Assembly (NCBI RefSeq): GCF_040253615.1
Contig: NZ_JBEJGY010000004.1
Span: 3,596,001 to 3,660,000 of the forward strand
Length of the DNA stretch: 64,000 nt
Direction: 5' to 3'
Source: Streptomyces sp. Edi4
GTDB taxonomy: Bacteria; Actinomycetota; Actinomycetes; Streptomycetales; Streptomycetaceae
The position numbers and the translations under genes were made by a program. The notes under the pieces were generated by a model that saw only the letters and a program-made list of their open reading frames with translations, was not told the DNA's origin and did no database searches. Shown piece after piece: positions 25,182-33,871 of the stretch. Every line of letters starts with the position of its first letter. The first letter of the stretch is position 1.

Positions 25182-26123
25182 GTGATCGTCGACGAGGGCA
25201 ACCCCATCACCGTACGAGGACTTCGAAAACAATACGGAGACCACGAAGCGGTGCGCGGCGTGGACCTTGATGTATTTCCCGGTGAGATCTTTTCACTGCT
25301 CGGTCCGAATGGCGCCGGAAAGAGCACCACGGTCGAAATTCTGGAGGGAATTCGCCACCGCAGCGGGGGCGAGGTGACCGTGCTCGGCGAGGATCCGAAC
25401 CGCGACCGGCGCTCCTGGCGGGCCCGGATCGGCGTGGTGCCCCAAACGACCGGCAGCTACCCGGACTTGACGGTCCGTGAGGTGGTCTCGCACTTCGCGG
25501 CGTTCTACCCGGCGCCGCTCCCCGTCGACCAGGTCATCGACATGGTCGGGCTCACCAAGCACCAGCGCAAGCAGAGCCTGGCGCTCTCCGGCGGTCAGCA
25601 GCGGCGCCTGGACGTGGCCGTGGGGATCGTGGGCGATCCCGAGCTGATCTTCCTGGACGAGCCGACCACGGGCCTGGACCCGGTCGCCCGCCGCGAGGCC
25701 TGGGACCTGGTGCGGTTCTTCGCCGACCGGGGCACCACCACCGTGCTCACCACGCACTATCTGGACGAGGCGGAGGCACTGGCCCAGCGGGCCGCCGTCA
25801 TCGTGGAGGGCCGGGTCGTCGAGGTCGGGCCGCTGGACCAGCTCGGCGACCGCGCGCGGACCCCGGCCACCGTCTCCTTCCAGCGCCCGGCCGCCCTGGA
25901 CGGCCTGGCGCTGCCTGGCCTGCCGCCGGGCGAGCGGGCCGAGGAGCACGGCAGCGCGGTGAGCGTGCTGACCGAGCAGCCCAGCCAGGTGCTGCGCATC
26001 CTGCTCGCGTGGGCGGACGCCGCGAACGTGCCGGAGCTGCCCGATCTGCGGGTGCACCGGCCCAGCCTCGAAGAGATCTACCTGGACCTGATCCGGCGCA
26101 ACAGCGAACTGGGGGCGTCATGA
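25182..26123 (+). CDS. ABC transporter ATP-binding protein (DrrA-like)
   Basis: ATPase subunit of 313 residues of the antibiotic-export type: Walker A GPNGAGKST near 45-53, Q-loop VVPQTTGSYPDL, signature LSGGQQRRLDVA, Walker B LIFLDEPTTGLD, H-loop TTHYLDEAEALA. The C-terminal extension matches the DrrA/NatA family. GTG 25182 has AGAGGAG just upstream. It is joined to the permease gene by an ATGA overlap. It forms a second exporter beside the NHLM system, so self-protection or removal of the mature product is likely. Confidence 0.92.
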   Translation: MIVDEGNPITVRGLRKQYGDHEAVRGVDLDVFPGEIFSLLGPNGAGKSTTVEILEGIRHRSGGEVTVLGEDPNRDRRSWRARIGVVPQTTGSYPDLTVREVVSHFAAFYPAPLPVDQVIDMVGLTKHQRKQSLALSGGQQRRLDVAVGIVGDPELIFLDEPTTGLDPVARREAWDLVRFFADRGTTTVLTTHYLDEAEALAQRAAVIVEGRVVEVGPLDQLGDRARTPATVSFQRPAALDGLALPGLPPGERAEEHGSAVSVLTEQPSQVLRILLAWADAANVPELPDLRVHRPSLEEIYLDLIRRNSELGAS

Positions 26124-26995
26124 CCACCACCACCGAGCCGTCGGCGTCGGGCCGCCCGGCCACGGCCGCCCGCAGGGACCCGGCGACCCAGCGCCCGATG
26201 CCTGGCATGTGGCGGGCGGGGCTCGCCAGGAGCTCCGTCGAACTCAAGGCATTCTTCCGCAACAAGCAGTCGCTGATCTTCACGCTGCTCTTCCCGGTCC
26301 TGCTGCTCCTGGTGTTCGGTTCGATCTTCTCCGGCACCGTCAAGGGCACCGGGACCGACGTCAAGCAGGTGTTCATGGCCGGGATCATCGCGGCCGGCGT
26401 GATGAGCACGGCGTTCTCGGGCCTCGCCATCAGCATCGCCATCGAGCGCGACACCGGCACGGTGCGGCGCCTGGGCATCACGCCGATGCCCAAGTCGGCC
26501 TACTTCATCGGCAAGTTGATCCGGGTCATCGTCACCGCCGTCCTGGAGACGGTGCTGCTCGTCGGGATCGCGGTCCTGCTGTTCGGTCTGCCGCTGCCGA
26601 GCACCGCGACGCGCTGGGCGACGCTCGGCTGGGACCTCGGGCTCGGCACCATCGCCTGCTCGCTGATCGCGGTGGCCTACAGCGCCCTGATCCCCAACAG
26701 CCGGTCGGCGGCGGCGATCGTGACGCCGGTGTTCATGGTCCTTCAGTTCATCTCCGGTGTCTTCTTCCCGTTCAACCAGCTCCCGTCGTGGATGCAGGGC
26801 GTGGCGGCGCTCTTCCCCGTCAAGTGGATGGCGCAGGGCTTCCGTTCGGTGTTCCTGCCGGACTCCTTCGCGGTCGTGGAACCGGCGGGCTCCTGGGAGC
26901 TCGGCCGCATCGCCCTGGTCCTGGCCCTGTGGGCGCTGGGCGGGGCGGTGCTCTCGGCGCTGACGTTCCGCTGGCGCGGGCCCCGGGTGAACTGA
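26120..26995 (+). CDS. ABC-2 type transporter permease (DrrB-like)
   Basis: Membrane subunit of 291 residues with six predicted helices after a 35-residue cytoplasmic start; the first (LIFTLLFPVLLLLVFGSIFS) and the segment FMVLQFISGVFFPFNQLPSWM are typical of ABC-2 permeases. It partners the ATPase encoded directly upstream (ATGA overlap). The next gene starts one base after its stop, so the exporter and the tailoring enzymes share one transcript. Confidence 0.9.
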   Translation: MTTTTEPSASGRPATAARRDPATQRPMPGMWRAGLARSSVELKAFFRNKQSLIFTLLFPVLLLLVFGSIFSGTVKGTGTDVKQVFMAGIIAAGVMSTAFSGLAISIAIERDTGTVRRLGITPMPKSAYFIGKLIRVIVTAVLETVLLVGIAVLLFGLPLPSTATRWATLGWDLGLGTIACSLIAVAYSALIPNSRSAAAIVTPVFMVLQFISGVFFPFNQLPSWMQGVAALFPVKWMAQGFRSVFLPDSFAVVEPAGSWELGRIALVLALWALGGAVLSALTFRWRGPRVN

Positions 26996-26996
26996 G

Positions 26997-28196
26997 ATGA
27001 CCACCAGCCCCCAGACGGCCGGGGTGCGGCTGCCCGCCCACCTGCCGCACCCCTTCTCACCGGCGGGCCGCGCCGACCCGGGGCCCGCCTACCGCTGGCT
27101 GCGGGCCCACGACCCGGTGCACTACGACCCGTTCTCCCGCATGTGGTGGCTCACCAGCCACGCCGACTGCGCGGCCGCGCTGCGCGCGGACGGGCTCTCG
27201 GCCGCAGCCGGGCAGCGGGAGCGGGCCAGGAGCGACGCGCTGCCGCCGTCCATGCTGACCACCGACCCGCCCGAGCACCAACGCCTGCGCGCGCCGGGGC
27301 AGTCGCTGCTCGGGCCCGCCGCGATCCGTGCCCTGGCCGACGTCCTGGGCGCGGACGTGGACGCCCTGGTGGACGGGCTCGCGCCCCGGGCGGACGGCGT
27401 CGAGGATGTGGGGGCGCCGTTCGCCACGGCCGTGTTCGGGCGGCTCTTCCAGCTGCCCCGCGCCGACTGGGCGACCTTCGCCGCGCTGGCCCGCGCCGCG
27501 TCGGTGAACCTCGATCCGCTGGCCGGGCCCGCCGTGGCGATGGCGGGCCGGGCCGCGATGGGCGAGCTCAGCCGCTTCCTCACCGCCCACGCCCGTACCG
27601 TCACCGAAGGGCCGCTGGCCCGGCTGGGCGCCGACACCCGGCTCACCGAGCGCGAGCGGACCGGCATACTCGGCCTGGCCGTCGTCGGCGGCTGGCAGCC
27701 CCTGGCCGAGGCCGTCGGCAACGCCCTGTACTGGCTGCTGCCCCGGCCCGACGCGGTCGCCCTGCTGCGCGAGGGCGACGCGGACGACGCCCGGCTGCTC
27801 GTCCAGGAGCTGCTGCGCCTCGAGGCGCCCATCCCCTTCACGGCCCGGGTCGCCCGCGCACAGGTGGCGCTGCCCGGCGGGACCGTGCCCCGGGGCGGCC
27901 GCGTCCTGATCATCATCGGCGCGGCCAACCGCGACCCGGCCGTCTTCGAGCGCCCCGACGAGCTGGTGCCCGGCCGGGCCGCCAACCCCCAGCTCGCGTT
28001 CGGCGCCGGAACCCACTTCTGTCTGGCGGCCCAACTGGTGCGCGTATGCCTGGAGTTGCTGCTCACCCGGCTGGTGCGCCGCCACCCCTCGCTCTCCCTG
28101 GCGCAGCCGTCCGGTGAGCTCGACTGGGACCCACGACCCCTACCCCGGCGGCTGCTCGGCTGCCCCGTCACGACAGGGAGCGCCGATGTCCACTGA
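26997..28196 (+). CDS. Atypical cytochrome P450 lacking the I-helix acid/Thr motif
   Basis: P450 of 399 residues. The heme loop FGAGTHFCLA with Cys342 and the ExxR motif ELLR (271-274) are intact. In the I-helix, where A/G-G-x-D/E-T-T is expected, the sequence is VVGGWQPLAEAV (about 229-240): no acidic residue and no Thr. Such changes occur in P450s that do not do simple hydroxylation, for example cross-linking, peroxide-using or peptidyl-carrier-recruited types. It may catalyse ring closure or C-C/C-S coupling on the peptide, or help another enzyme. ATG lies one base after the permease stop. The end overlaps the amine oxidase gene by 11 bp. Confidence 0.87.
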   Translation: MTTSPQTAGVRLPAHLPHPFSPAGRADPGPAYRWLRAHDPVHYDPFSRMWWLTSHADCAAALRADGLSAAAGQRERARSDALPPSMLTTDPPEHQRLRAPGQSLLGPAAIRALADVLGADVDALVDGLAPRADGVEDVGAPFATAVFGRLFQLPRADWATFAALARAASVNLDPLAGPAVAMAGRAAMGELSRFLTAHARTVTEGPLARLGADTRLTERERTGILGLAVVGGWQPLAEAVGNALYWLLPRPDAVALLREGDADDARLLVQELLRLEAPIPFTARVARAQVALPGGTVPRGGRVLIIIGAANRDPAVFERPDELVPGRAANPQLAFGAGTHFCLAAQLVRVCLELLLTRLVRRHPSLSLAQPSGELDWDPRPLPRRLLGCPVTTGSADVH

Positions 28197-29499
28197 GCAG
28201 AACGCCGAACAAGCCGCCGCGCGGCCCGCTGAGCAAGCCGCCGAGCGGAAAGGGGACGGGCCGATACCGCACGCGGTGATCGTGGCGGGGGCGGGGGCGG
28301 CCGGGCTGATGTGCGCCAGGACGCTGGCCGACGCGGGGGTGGCCGTACTGGTCCTTGAGGCCCGGCGCCGCATCGGCGGCCGCATCCGCACCTTCCGCCC
28401 CGACGACGGCGGCCCCCCGCTGGAACTCGGCGCCCAGGTCGTGCACGGCGCCGCGAGCCCCGTGCACGCGCTGGCCGGACCGCTGGACGCCGTGCCCCGC
28501 ACCGCCGACGCCCGCGTCGTCACCGAAGGGCGCCTCGCCGGACTCGCCGCGCTCGGGCACGACGGGCGGGCCCCCTGGGCGCTCCAGCACCGCCTCGCCA
28601 CGGCCTCCGGCGCCCTTGAAGGCTCGGTCGCCGACTGGCTCGTCACGCACCGCCTGAGCCGTGCCGAGACGCGGGCGACGAGGGAGTGGTTCGCCCAGCA
28701 CTGGGCCGTGGACCCCGCGCGCCTGGACGCCCGCGCGGTGGCGGCGGCACATCGGGGCGACGGTGTGGGGGACGGTGAGTACGCGCTGCCGGGCGGCCTC
28801 GACCGGCTTGCGGCCGGTCTCGCCGCCGGGCTCGACGTGCGGCTCGGCACGCCGGTGCGCTCCGTGGAGTGGGCACCCGGACGCGTTCAAGTGCGTACGG
28901 ACCAAGGGGAGTTGACGGCGCGTGCGCTCGTCGTGACGGCGCCGCCCGCCGTCGTCGCCACGGGCCACCTGAAGATCGCCGGCCTGCCCGCGGCGAAGAG
29001 CGACGCGGCGGCCCGGCTGCCGGCGGGCGACGCCTGCTGCCTCGCGGTCACCTACTCCCGGCCGGCGCCCGTCACCCGCGCCACGCCGACGGTGGTCTTC
29101 GACGCGGACGGCGCACGCGGCTTCGTGACCAGCCGCCCAGGCCGGCCCCAAGTGCTCGTGGTGGCCAAGGCGGGGGCCGCGGACGTGGTCCGCGCCGCCG
29201 CCGACTCCCCCGACAGCGTTGGCAGGCTGCTCGCGCCCGCCCTGCCGTGGACCGCGCGGGCCGAGGTGCGGGGGGTCACGGTGGCGGACTGGGGGGCCTC
29301 GCCCTGGAGCCTCGGCGCCTTCACCCACGCGGGGCCGGGCGCCGAAGCCGCCGCCGCCTCCTGGTCCGCGCCGCTGGGCGACACCCTCTTCTTCGCGGGC
29401 GAGGCCACGGCGGCCGGTCGCCGCCTTCCCTGGCTGCACAGCGCCCTGGACAGCGGCCTGCGAGCGGCCCACGACATCCTCGCGGCGGTACGCCCATGA
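28186..29499 (+). CDS. FAD-dependent amine oxidase-like protein
   Basis: Flavoprotein of 437 residues. VIVAGAGAAGLMCARTLADA is the FAD dinucleotide site, LVLEARRRIGGRIRTF the amine-oxidase/MAO fingerprint, ELGAQVVHGAASP the substrate-side motif, and the C-terminal FAGEATAAGRRLPWLHSALDSG the second FAD contact. Family members oxidise amines or unsaturate ring systems. In this cluster it could oxidise the N-terminal amine or a side chain. GTG-free start: ATG 28186 with GGGAG before it. Its stop overlaps the Rieske start (ATGA). Confidence 0.86.
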   Translation: MSTEQNAEQAAARPAEQAAERKGDGPIPHAVIVAGAGAAGLMCARTLADAGVAVLVLEARRRIGGRIRTFRPDDGGPPLELGAQVVHGAASPVHALAGPLDAVPRTADARVVTEGRLAGLAALGHDGRAPWALQHRLATASGALEGSVADWLVTHRLSRAETRATREWFAQHWAVDPARLDARAVAAAHRGDGVGDGEYALPGGLDRLAAGLAAGLDVRLGTPVRSVEWAPGRVQVRTDQGELTARALVVTAPPAVVATGHLKIAGLPAAKSDAAARLPAGDACCLAVTYSRPAPVTRATPTVVFDADGARGFVTSRPGRPQVLVVAKAGAADVVRAAADSPDSVGRLLAPALPWTARAEVRGVTVADWGASPWSLGAFTHAGPGAEAAAASWSAPLGDTLFFAGEATAAGRRLPWLHSALDSGLRAAHDILAAVRP

Positions 29500-30500
29500 C
29501 ACACCAGGACCGTGACGCGGCGACCACCCCTTCCACCGCCGCCAGCGCCCCTCGCGCCGTGGCGCCCGCCCCGCACACCGGATGGCACCTGTTCGCCTTC
29601 CTGTCCGAGCTGACCGGCGGCCTCACTCCGCTCGCCATCGGCCCGCGCCGGCTCATCGCCGTCGAACAGGACGAGCGGGTGCGGCTCTTCGACGCCAACT
29701 GCCCGCACCGGGGCGCCCACTTGGGGATCGGCGGCACGCTCGACGGTGACTGCGTGATCTGCCCCTTCCACGGCAAACGCATCGCCCTGGGCGACCGCGC
29801 CAACAGGCGCTGGGCCGTGCGGGAGTACCCCGTACTGCGCTGGGGCCAGGCGCTGTTCACCCGGTTCGGGTCCGACGACGCCGAGGAGCGGGGGTTCCCC
29901 GAGGCTCTGGCGCGTTTCGCCGCCACCCATCCGCTCGTGCCCGCGCTCACCCGGGCCATCGCCGCCCCGGCCGACCTGATCGTCGAGAACGCCTTCGACG
30001 GCGACCACTTCACCGCCCTGCACAAGGTGCCCAAGGTGACCGGGATGCAGGCGCGGACCGGCGAGGCCGGTGAGCTGGTGATCGAGGGCGAATTCCTCAT
30101 GCAGACCTCGCCCTGGCAGGACGACCGGGCCAAGGAAGAGGTCCGCTGGCAGGCGGTGCGCACCGGGGTGGTCCGCTGGGACTACCGGCCCCGGTTCCTG
30201 GCCCGTGCCTTCAGCCCCGGGGTGGTGGTCACGGAATTCGGGCCGCCCGGGCGCACCCATGTCATCGTCACCGCCGCGTCGGCGACGGCTACGGGCTGTG
30301 TGGCCCGGGTCGCGATCGGCGTGTCGGCGGGCCACGAGGGGGAGCTGGGGATGCTGATCGAGGGCAGCCACAAGGCGATCGGCGAGGACATCTCCATCTG
30401 GGAGAACCTGGACCACACCGCCGAGCCCCACTACGACGCGGGCGATGGCCCGGTACTCGCGTTCCGCGCGTTCTGCGCCGGCTTCGGGAGGACCGGATGA
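29496..30500 (+). CDS. Rieske-type non-heme iron oxygenase
   Basis: Protein of 334 residues. The Rieske cluster ligands are CPHRGAHLG (Cys69, His71) and CPFHG (Cys89, His92). The catalytic domain has ENAFDGDHFTALHK (about 165-177), providing the two His of the mononuclear iron site (about 171 and 176). The pattern is close to KshA-like and other class IA oxygenases. A ferredoxin reductase is not encoded nearby and must be borrowed. Its gene overlaps the amine oxidase before it and the hydrolase after it; the junction with the hydrolase is the first unit of the 30-bp repeat array at 30481-30690. Confidence 0.9.
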   Translation: MTHQDRDAATTPSTAASAPRAVAPAPHTGWHLFAFLSELTGGLTPLAIGPRRLIAVEQDERVRLFDANCPHRGAHLGIGGTLDGDCVICPFHGKRIALGDRANRRWAVREYPVLRWGQALFTRFGSDDAEERGFPEALARFAATHPLVPALTRAIAAPADLIVENAFDGDHFTALHKVPKVTGMQARTGEAGELVIEGEFLMQTSPWQDDRAKEEVRWQAVRTGVVRWDYRPRFLARAFSPGVVVTEFGPPGRTHVIVTAASATATGCVARVAIGVSAGHEGELGMLIEGSHKAIGEDISIWENLDHTAEPHYDAGDGPVLAFRAFCAGFGRTG

Positions 30501-30690
30501 ACCCGGGCCGACTCCCGGAGGGCCGGATGAACCCGGGACCGCTTCGGCAGGACGGGATGAACCCGGGCCCGCTTCCGGAGGACCAAATGAACACGGGACC
30601 GCTTCGGCAGGACCCGATGAACCCGGGCCGGCTCCCGAAGGACCCAAGGAACCCGGGCCGACCTCCGAAGGACCCGATAGACCCGGGCCC
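30481..30690 (+). repeat. Seven 30-bp tandem repeats, each with ribosome site and start
   Basis: Seven consecutive 30-bp units (30481, 30511, 30541, 30571, 30601, 30631, 30661). Each starts GCTTCGG/ACTCCCG-like, carries a Shine-Dalgarno-like GGAGG, GGCAGG or GAAGG, and after five to six bases ATGAACCCGGG. In units one to five the ATG is intact; six has AGG and seven ATA. The first unit is the true stop/start overlap of the Rieske and hydrolase genes, so the array looks like repeated copying of that coupling junction. In the hydrolase frame it encodes a 10-residue repeat MNPGPLRQDG. Confidence 0.9.
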
Positions 30691-31504
30691 GCCCGCCTCC
30701 GCGCGCCCCGCCGTCCCCGCACCCGGCGGCAGGTGTCCGGCTCTGGCCACCACCGCGTACGGCAGCGGCCCCACCGTGCTGTGGATCCACGGCTACACCA
30801 TGGACTCCAGCACCTGGGGCCCGCTGTGGGAGCTGCTTCCCGGCTTTCGTCATGTCGGCGTCGACCTGCCGGGACACGGCCGCTCGGGGCCCATCCCCGC
30901 CGGGCTCGGCCTGGCCGAACTCGCGGCGGCACTGGGGGAGTTGGCGCGCCGCGAGGGCGCGGTGCGGATGGTCGCCCTCTCCTTCGGGTCGCTCGCCGCC
31001 ACCCAGCTGGCGATCGACGAACCCGCCCTGCTCACGCGGCTCGTGCTGGCCGCGCCGACGCTGGGCGGGGCGCCCGCCGAACCGCACGCCAAGCGGCGCT
31101 ACCAGGAACTGGTGATGCTCAGACGGCTCGCCGGGAACGCCGCGCCGCTGGCCGACCTGTGGATGAGCTCGCCCCCCGACATCTTCCGGGGCGCCTCCCG
31201 GCACCCCGAGCTCCACGCCCGCCTCCGTCAGGTGATCGGCCGCCACGCGTGGCAAGAGCTCGACGACGGCGCGATGAGCGGGCTCACCACCCAGGTCCAC
31301 TCCCCCGCGCACCTCGCCCGGATCGCGGCACGCACCCTGGTCGTCGTCGGGGACGAGGACATGCCGACGTTCACCGCCAACGCCCGGCTGCTCGGCGCCA
31401 CCGTGCCGCACTGCTCGGTACGCACGGTCACGGGCGCCGGTCACCTTCCGCTGCTCGAACGCCCCGACGCGGTCGCCACCGCCCTCGCGGCCCATCTGGC
31501 CTGA
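30497..31504 (+). CDS. Alpha/beta hydrolase with repeated N-terminus
   Basis: Hydrolase of up to 335 residues. The first about 65 residues are six to seven copies of a 10-residue unit (consensus MNPGPLRQDG), not part of the fold. The domain follows: oxyanion region LWIHGYTMDSSTWGP, nucleophile elbow MVALSFGSLA (Ser162, with Ala in place of the first Gly of GxSxG), Asp in VVGDEDMPT and His in GAGHLPLLE. Five in-frame ATG codons, each with its own ribosome site, could start translation, so real length is uncertain (about 290-335). Possible roles: ester or thioester cleavage, or editing of tailored product. Confidence 0.87.
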   Translation: MNPGRLPEGRMNPGPLRQDGMNPGPLPEDQMNTGPLRQDPMNPGRLPKDPRNPGRPPKDPIDPGPPASARPAVPAPGGRCPALATTAYGSGPTVLWIHGYTMDSSTWGPLWELLPGFRHVGVDLPGHGRSGPIPAGLGLAELAAALGELARREGAVRMVALSFGSLAATQLAIDEPALLTRLVLAAPTLGGAPAEPHAKRRYQELVMLRRLAGNAAPLADLWMSSPPDIFRGASRHPELHARLRQVIGRHAWQELDDGAMSGLTTQVHSPAHLARIAARTLVVVGDEDMPTFTANARLLGATVPHCSVRTVTGAGHLPLLERPDAVATALAAHLA

Positions 31505-31575
31505 ACCCTGAACCGCCGCTCCCGTACCGCGCCCCCGGCGCGCCCCGCGTCACCGAGGATCTTTAAGGAGAAGAC

Positions 31576-32964
31576 ATGACAGGCACGGTGCTCGTCATCG
31601 GAGGCGGGCCGGCCGGCTCGACCAGCGCGGCCCTGCTCGCCCGGGCCGGCCACCGCGTCACGCTCCTTGAGCGCGACCGGTTCCCGCGCTACCACGTGGG
31701 CGAGTCCATCGCCCCGTCCTGCCGCGCCATCATGGAGTACTCCGGGGTCGCCGAGAAGGTCGAGGCGCGCGGCTACCCCGTCAAGCGGGGCGTGCTGTTG
31801 CGCTGGGGCGCGGAGAAGGACTGGTCGGTGGACTGGCGCGACATGTTCGGCGAGGACATCCGCTCCTGGCAGGTCGACCGCGCCGACTTCGACCAGGTCC
31901 TGCTCGACCACGCCGGGGAACAGGGCGCGCGGGTGGTGCAGGAGGCGGCGGTCAAGCAGATCCACTTCGAGGGCGGGCGCGCGGTCGCGGCGGACTGGGA
32001 GCACCAAGGCCGCGTGAACCGGATGGAGTTCGATCACGTGGTGGACGCCTCGGGGCGCGCCGGTCTGCTCTCGGCGCGACAGTTCAAGAATCGCGAGCGC
32101 CACGACGTCTTCCGCAACGTCGCCATCTGGGGCTACTACCGGGGCGCCGAGCTGCTGCCGGACACGCCGTCGGGCGGCATCGACGTGATCTCCTCGCCGC
32201 AGGGCTGGTACTGGGTGATCCCGTTGAAGGACGACGAGTACAGCGTCGGATTCGTCACCCACCAGACCCAGTTCGCCCAGCGCCGCCCGAAGTTCGCCTC
32301 GCTGGAGGAGATGTTCCGGGCGCTGGTGGCCGAGTCGCCGACGGTGCGCGATCTGGTGGCGGGCGCCGCCTACGAGGGGCGGGTCCGGGTCGAGCAGGAC
32401 TTCAGCTACGTCGCCGACCGGTTCTGCGGCCCCGGCTACTTCATGGCGGGCGACGCGGCCTGCTTCCTGGACCCGCTGCTGTCCACCGGTGTCCATCTGG
32501 CCATGTACAGCGGCATGTTGTCGGCGGCCTCCATCAACGCGATCGAGTACCGCGATGTCAGCGAGGCGGAGGCGCTGGGCTTCTACGAGACGCTGTACCG
32601 CGACTCCTACGCGCGGATGCTGGCGCTTGTGTCGGGGATGTACCGCAAGTACCAGGGACGCAAGCACTACTTCTGGCTGGCCCAGACCCTGCTGCGGGAC
32701 GCCGGCGACGAGGAGCCGGACAGCGCGTTCGGCGCGATCGTGGCCGGGCTCACCGATCTGCGGGACGCCACCACGACGGGCGGCGTGGCCCCCGCGCTCG
32801 GCCTGATCGAGGCGGCGGGACTCGCCAAGGGGCGCGTCGCCGAGGGACGGCGCGCCTCGGGGGTGACCAGCGCCCCCATGAAGCTGGACCCGGGCGATCT
32901 GTACGACGCCGCCTCCGGACTCCATCTGAGGACGCAGGGCCGCCTCGGCATCCACCGGGCCTGA
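31576..32964 (+). CDS. Flavin-dependent halogenase-like enzyme
   Basis: Flavoprotein of 462 residues in the tryptophan-halogenase/PltA-type superfamily. The FAD site VIGGGPAGSTSA opens the protein and RYHVGESIAPS is the conserved second block. GWYWVIPL at 210-217 matches the WxWxIP halogenase signature. GYPVKRG (Lys70) is a candidate for the catalytic Lys seen in PltA/CmlS-type enzymes. GDAACFLDPLLSTGVHLA is the family C-terminal motif. If active, it would chlorinate or brominate the peptide, most simply an azole or a side-chain ring; but monooxygenases without halogenation share this scaffold. AAGGAGAAGAC precedes ATG 31576. No reductase partner is nearby. Confidence 0.8.
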   Translation: MTGTVLVIGGGPAGSTSAALLARAGHRVTLLERDRFPRYHVGESIAPSCRAIMEYSGVAEKVEARGYPVKRGVLLRWGAEKDWSVDWRDMFGEDIRSWQVDRADFDQVLLDHAGEQGARVVQEAAVKQIHFEGGRAVAADWEHQGRVNRMEFDHVVDASGRAGLLSARQFKNRERHDVFRNVAIWGYYRGAELLPDTPSGGIDVISSPQGWYWVIPLKDDEYSVGFVTHQTQFAQRRPKFASLEEMFRALVAESPTVRDLVAGAAYEGRVRVEQDFSYVADRFCGPGYFMAGDAACFLDPLLSTGVHLAMYSGMLSAASINAIEYRDVSEAEALGFYETLYRDSYARMLALVSGMYRKYQGRKHYFWLAQTLLRDAGDEEPDSAFGAIVAGLTDLRDATTTGGVAPALGLIEAAGLAKGRVAEGRRASGVTSAPMKLDPGDLYDAASGLHLRTQGRLGIHRA

Positions 32965-33121
32965 CCCGGCGCGGCGGGGGCCGGCGCCCGGCCGCCGCCG
33001 CGCTCACCCGGCCCCGCTCACCTCGTCCCGCTCACCCCGTCCCGCTCACCCCGCTCTCAGAGGGCGCGGCATGCCGCGCCCCCCATCGGCACGTCAACAC
33101 GCCCAATTCCAGGGGGACATC
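32965..33121. repeat. Short tandem repeats CCCGCTCACCCCGT
   Basis: Four variants of CCCGCTCACCCCG lie at about 33000-33057 in the gap before the VOC gene. Non-coding. The VOC ribosome site, AGGGGG, follows at 33110-33115. Confidence 0.55.
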
Positions 33122-33871
33122 ATGCCTGTGCGTACCACCTATGCGGCCGGGGACCCGTGCTGGATCGACCGGATCTCGGCCCGGCCCGAGACGGCGGAGG
33201 CCTTCTACGCCGCTTTGTTCGGCTGGACGTACGCCGAGGAGGGCGGCTACCGCACGGCCCGGCTTGCCGGGGAGCTGGTCGCGGGCTTCGGCTCGGCGCC
33301 CGGGCCCCTGGAGTCGTGGACGGTGTATCTGGCCGCGAAGGACGTGGACGCCACCGCGGCGCGGATCGCGGGGCTCGGCGGCCGCGTGGTGCTGGGGCCG
33401 GTGGACGCCGGGCCGAACGGCCGGCTGCTGCTCGCCACCGACCCGGCGGGCACCCTGACGGGCTGCTGGCAGGGGGCGCGGGCGCGGGGCGTGGTCCTGG
33501 CCGACGAGACGGGCGCGGCCCGCGGGTACGAGCTGCGGGTGCCCGACCCCTCGGCGGTGGCCGGTTTCTACCGTGGGCTCGGCGCGCACCCGACAGCCGG
33601 GGACGGCCCGGGCGGCTCCTTCCGGATCGTCCAGGACCGCTCGGCCCCGCCGCACTGGCTGGTGTACTTCGGCGTGGACTCCCCGATCGCGTCGGCGGGC
33701 GCCGCCCTGCTGGCCGGGGCGCGTCCGGTCGGCCCCGGCGCCGGGGGCCGGGTGGTGCTGCGCGACGCGGGCGGCGCCCGGTTCGGCCTGAGCGCCGCCG
33801 CGCCCCTCCCGGCCGAACCCGATACGTACGCGGGGCCGCCCCGGAACATACGCATCCCGGCCAAAAACTGA
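33122..33871 (+). CDS. VOC (glyoxalase/bleomycin resistance) family protein
   Basis: Protein of 249 residues made of two VOC units in tandem: PCWIDRISARPETAEAFYAA with LFGWTYAEEGGYRTARLAG and WTVYLAAKDVDATAARIAGL, then RGYELRVPDPSAVAGFYRGL and HWLVYFGVDSPIASAGAALL. This is the two-repeat, CFP-30-like branch. Such proteins bind metals or small molecules and often give resistance by sequestration. In this cluster, drug binding or help in oxidation are both possible. ATG 33122 has AGGGGG before it. A GATACGTACG motif lies in its last codons. Confidence 0.85.
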   Translation: MPVRTTYAAGDPCWIDRISARPETAEAFYAALFGWTYAEEGGYRTARLAGELVAGFGSAPGPLESWTVYLAAKDVDATAARIAGLGGRVVLGPVDAGPNGRLLLATDPAGTLTGCWQGARARGVVLADETGAARGYELRVPDPSAVAGFYRGLGAHPTAGDGPGGSFRIVQDRSAPPHWLVYFGVDSPIASAGAALLAGARPVGPGAGGRVVLRDAGGARFGLSAAAPLPAEPDTYAGPPRNIRIPAKN

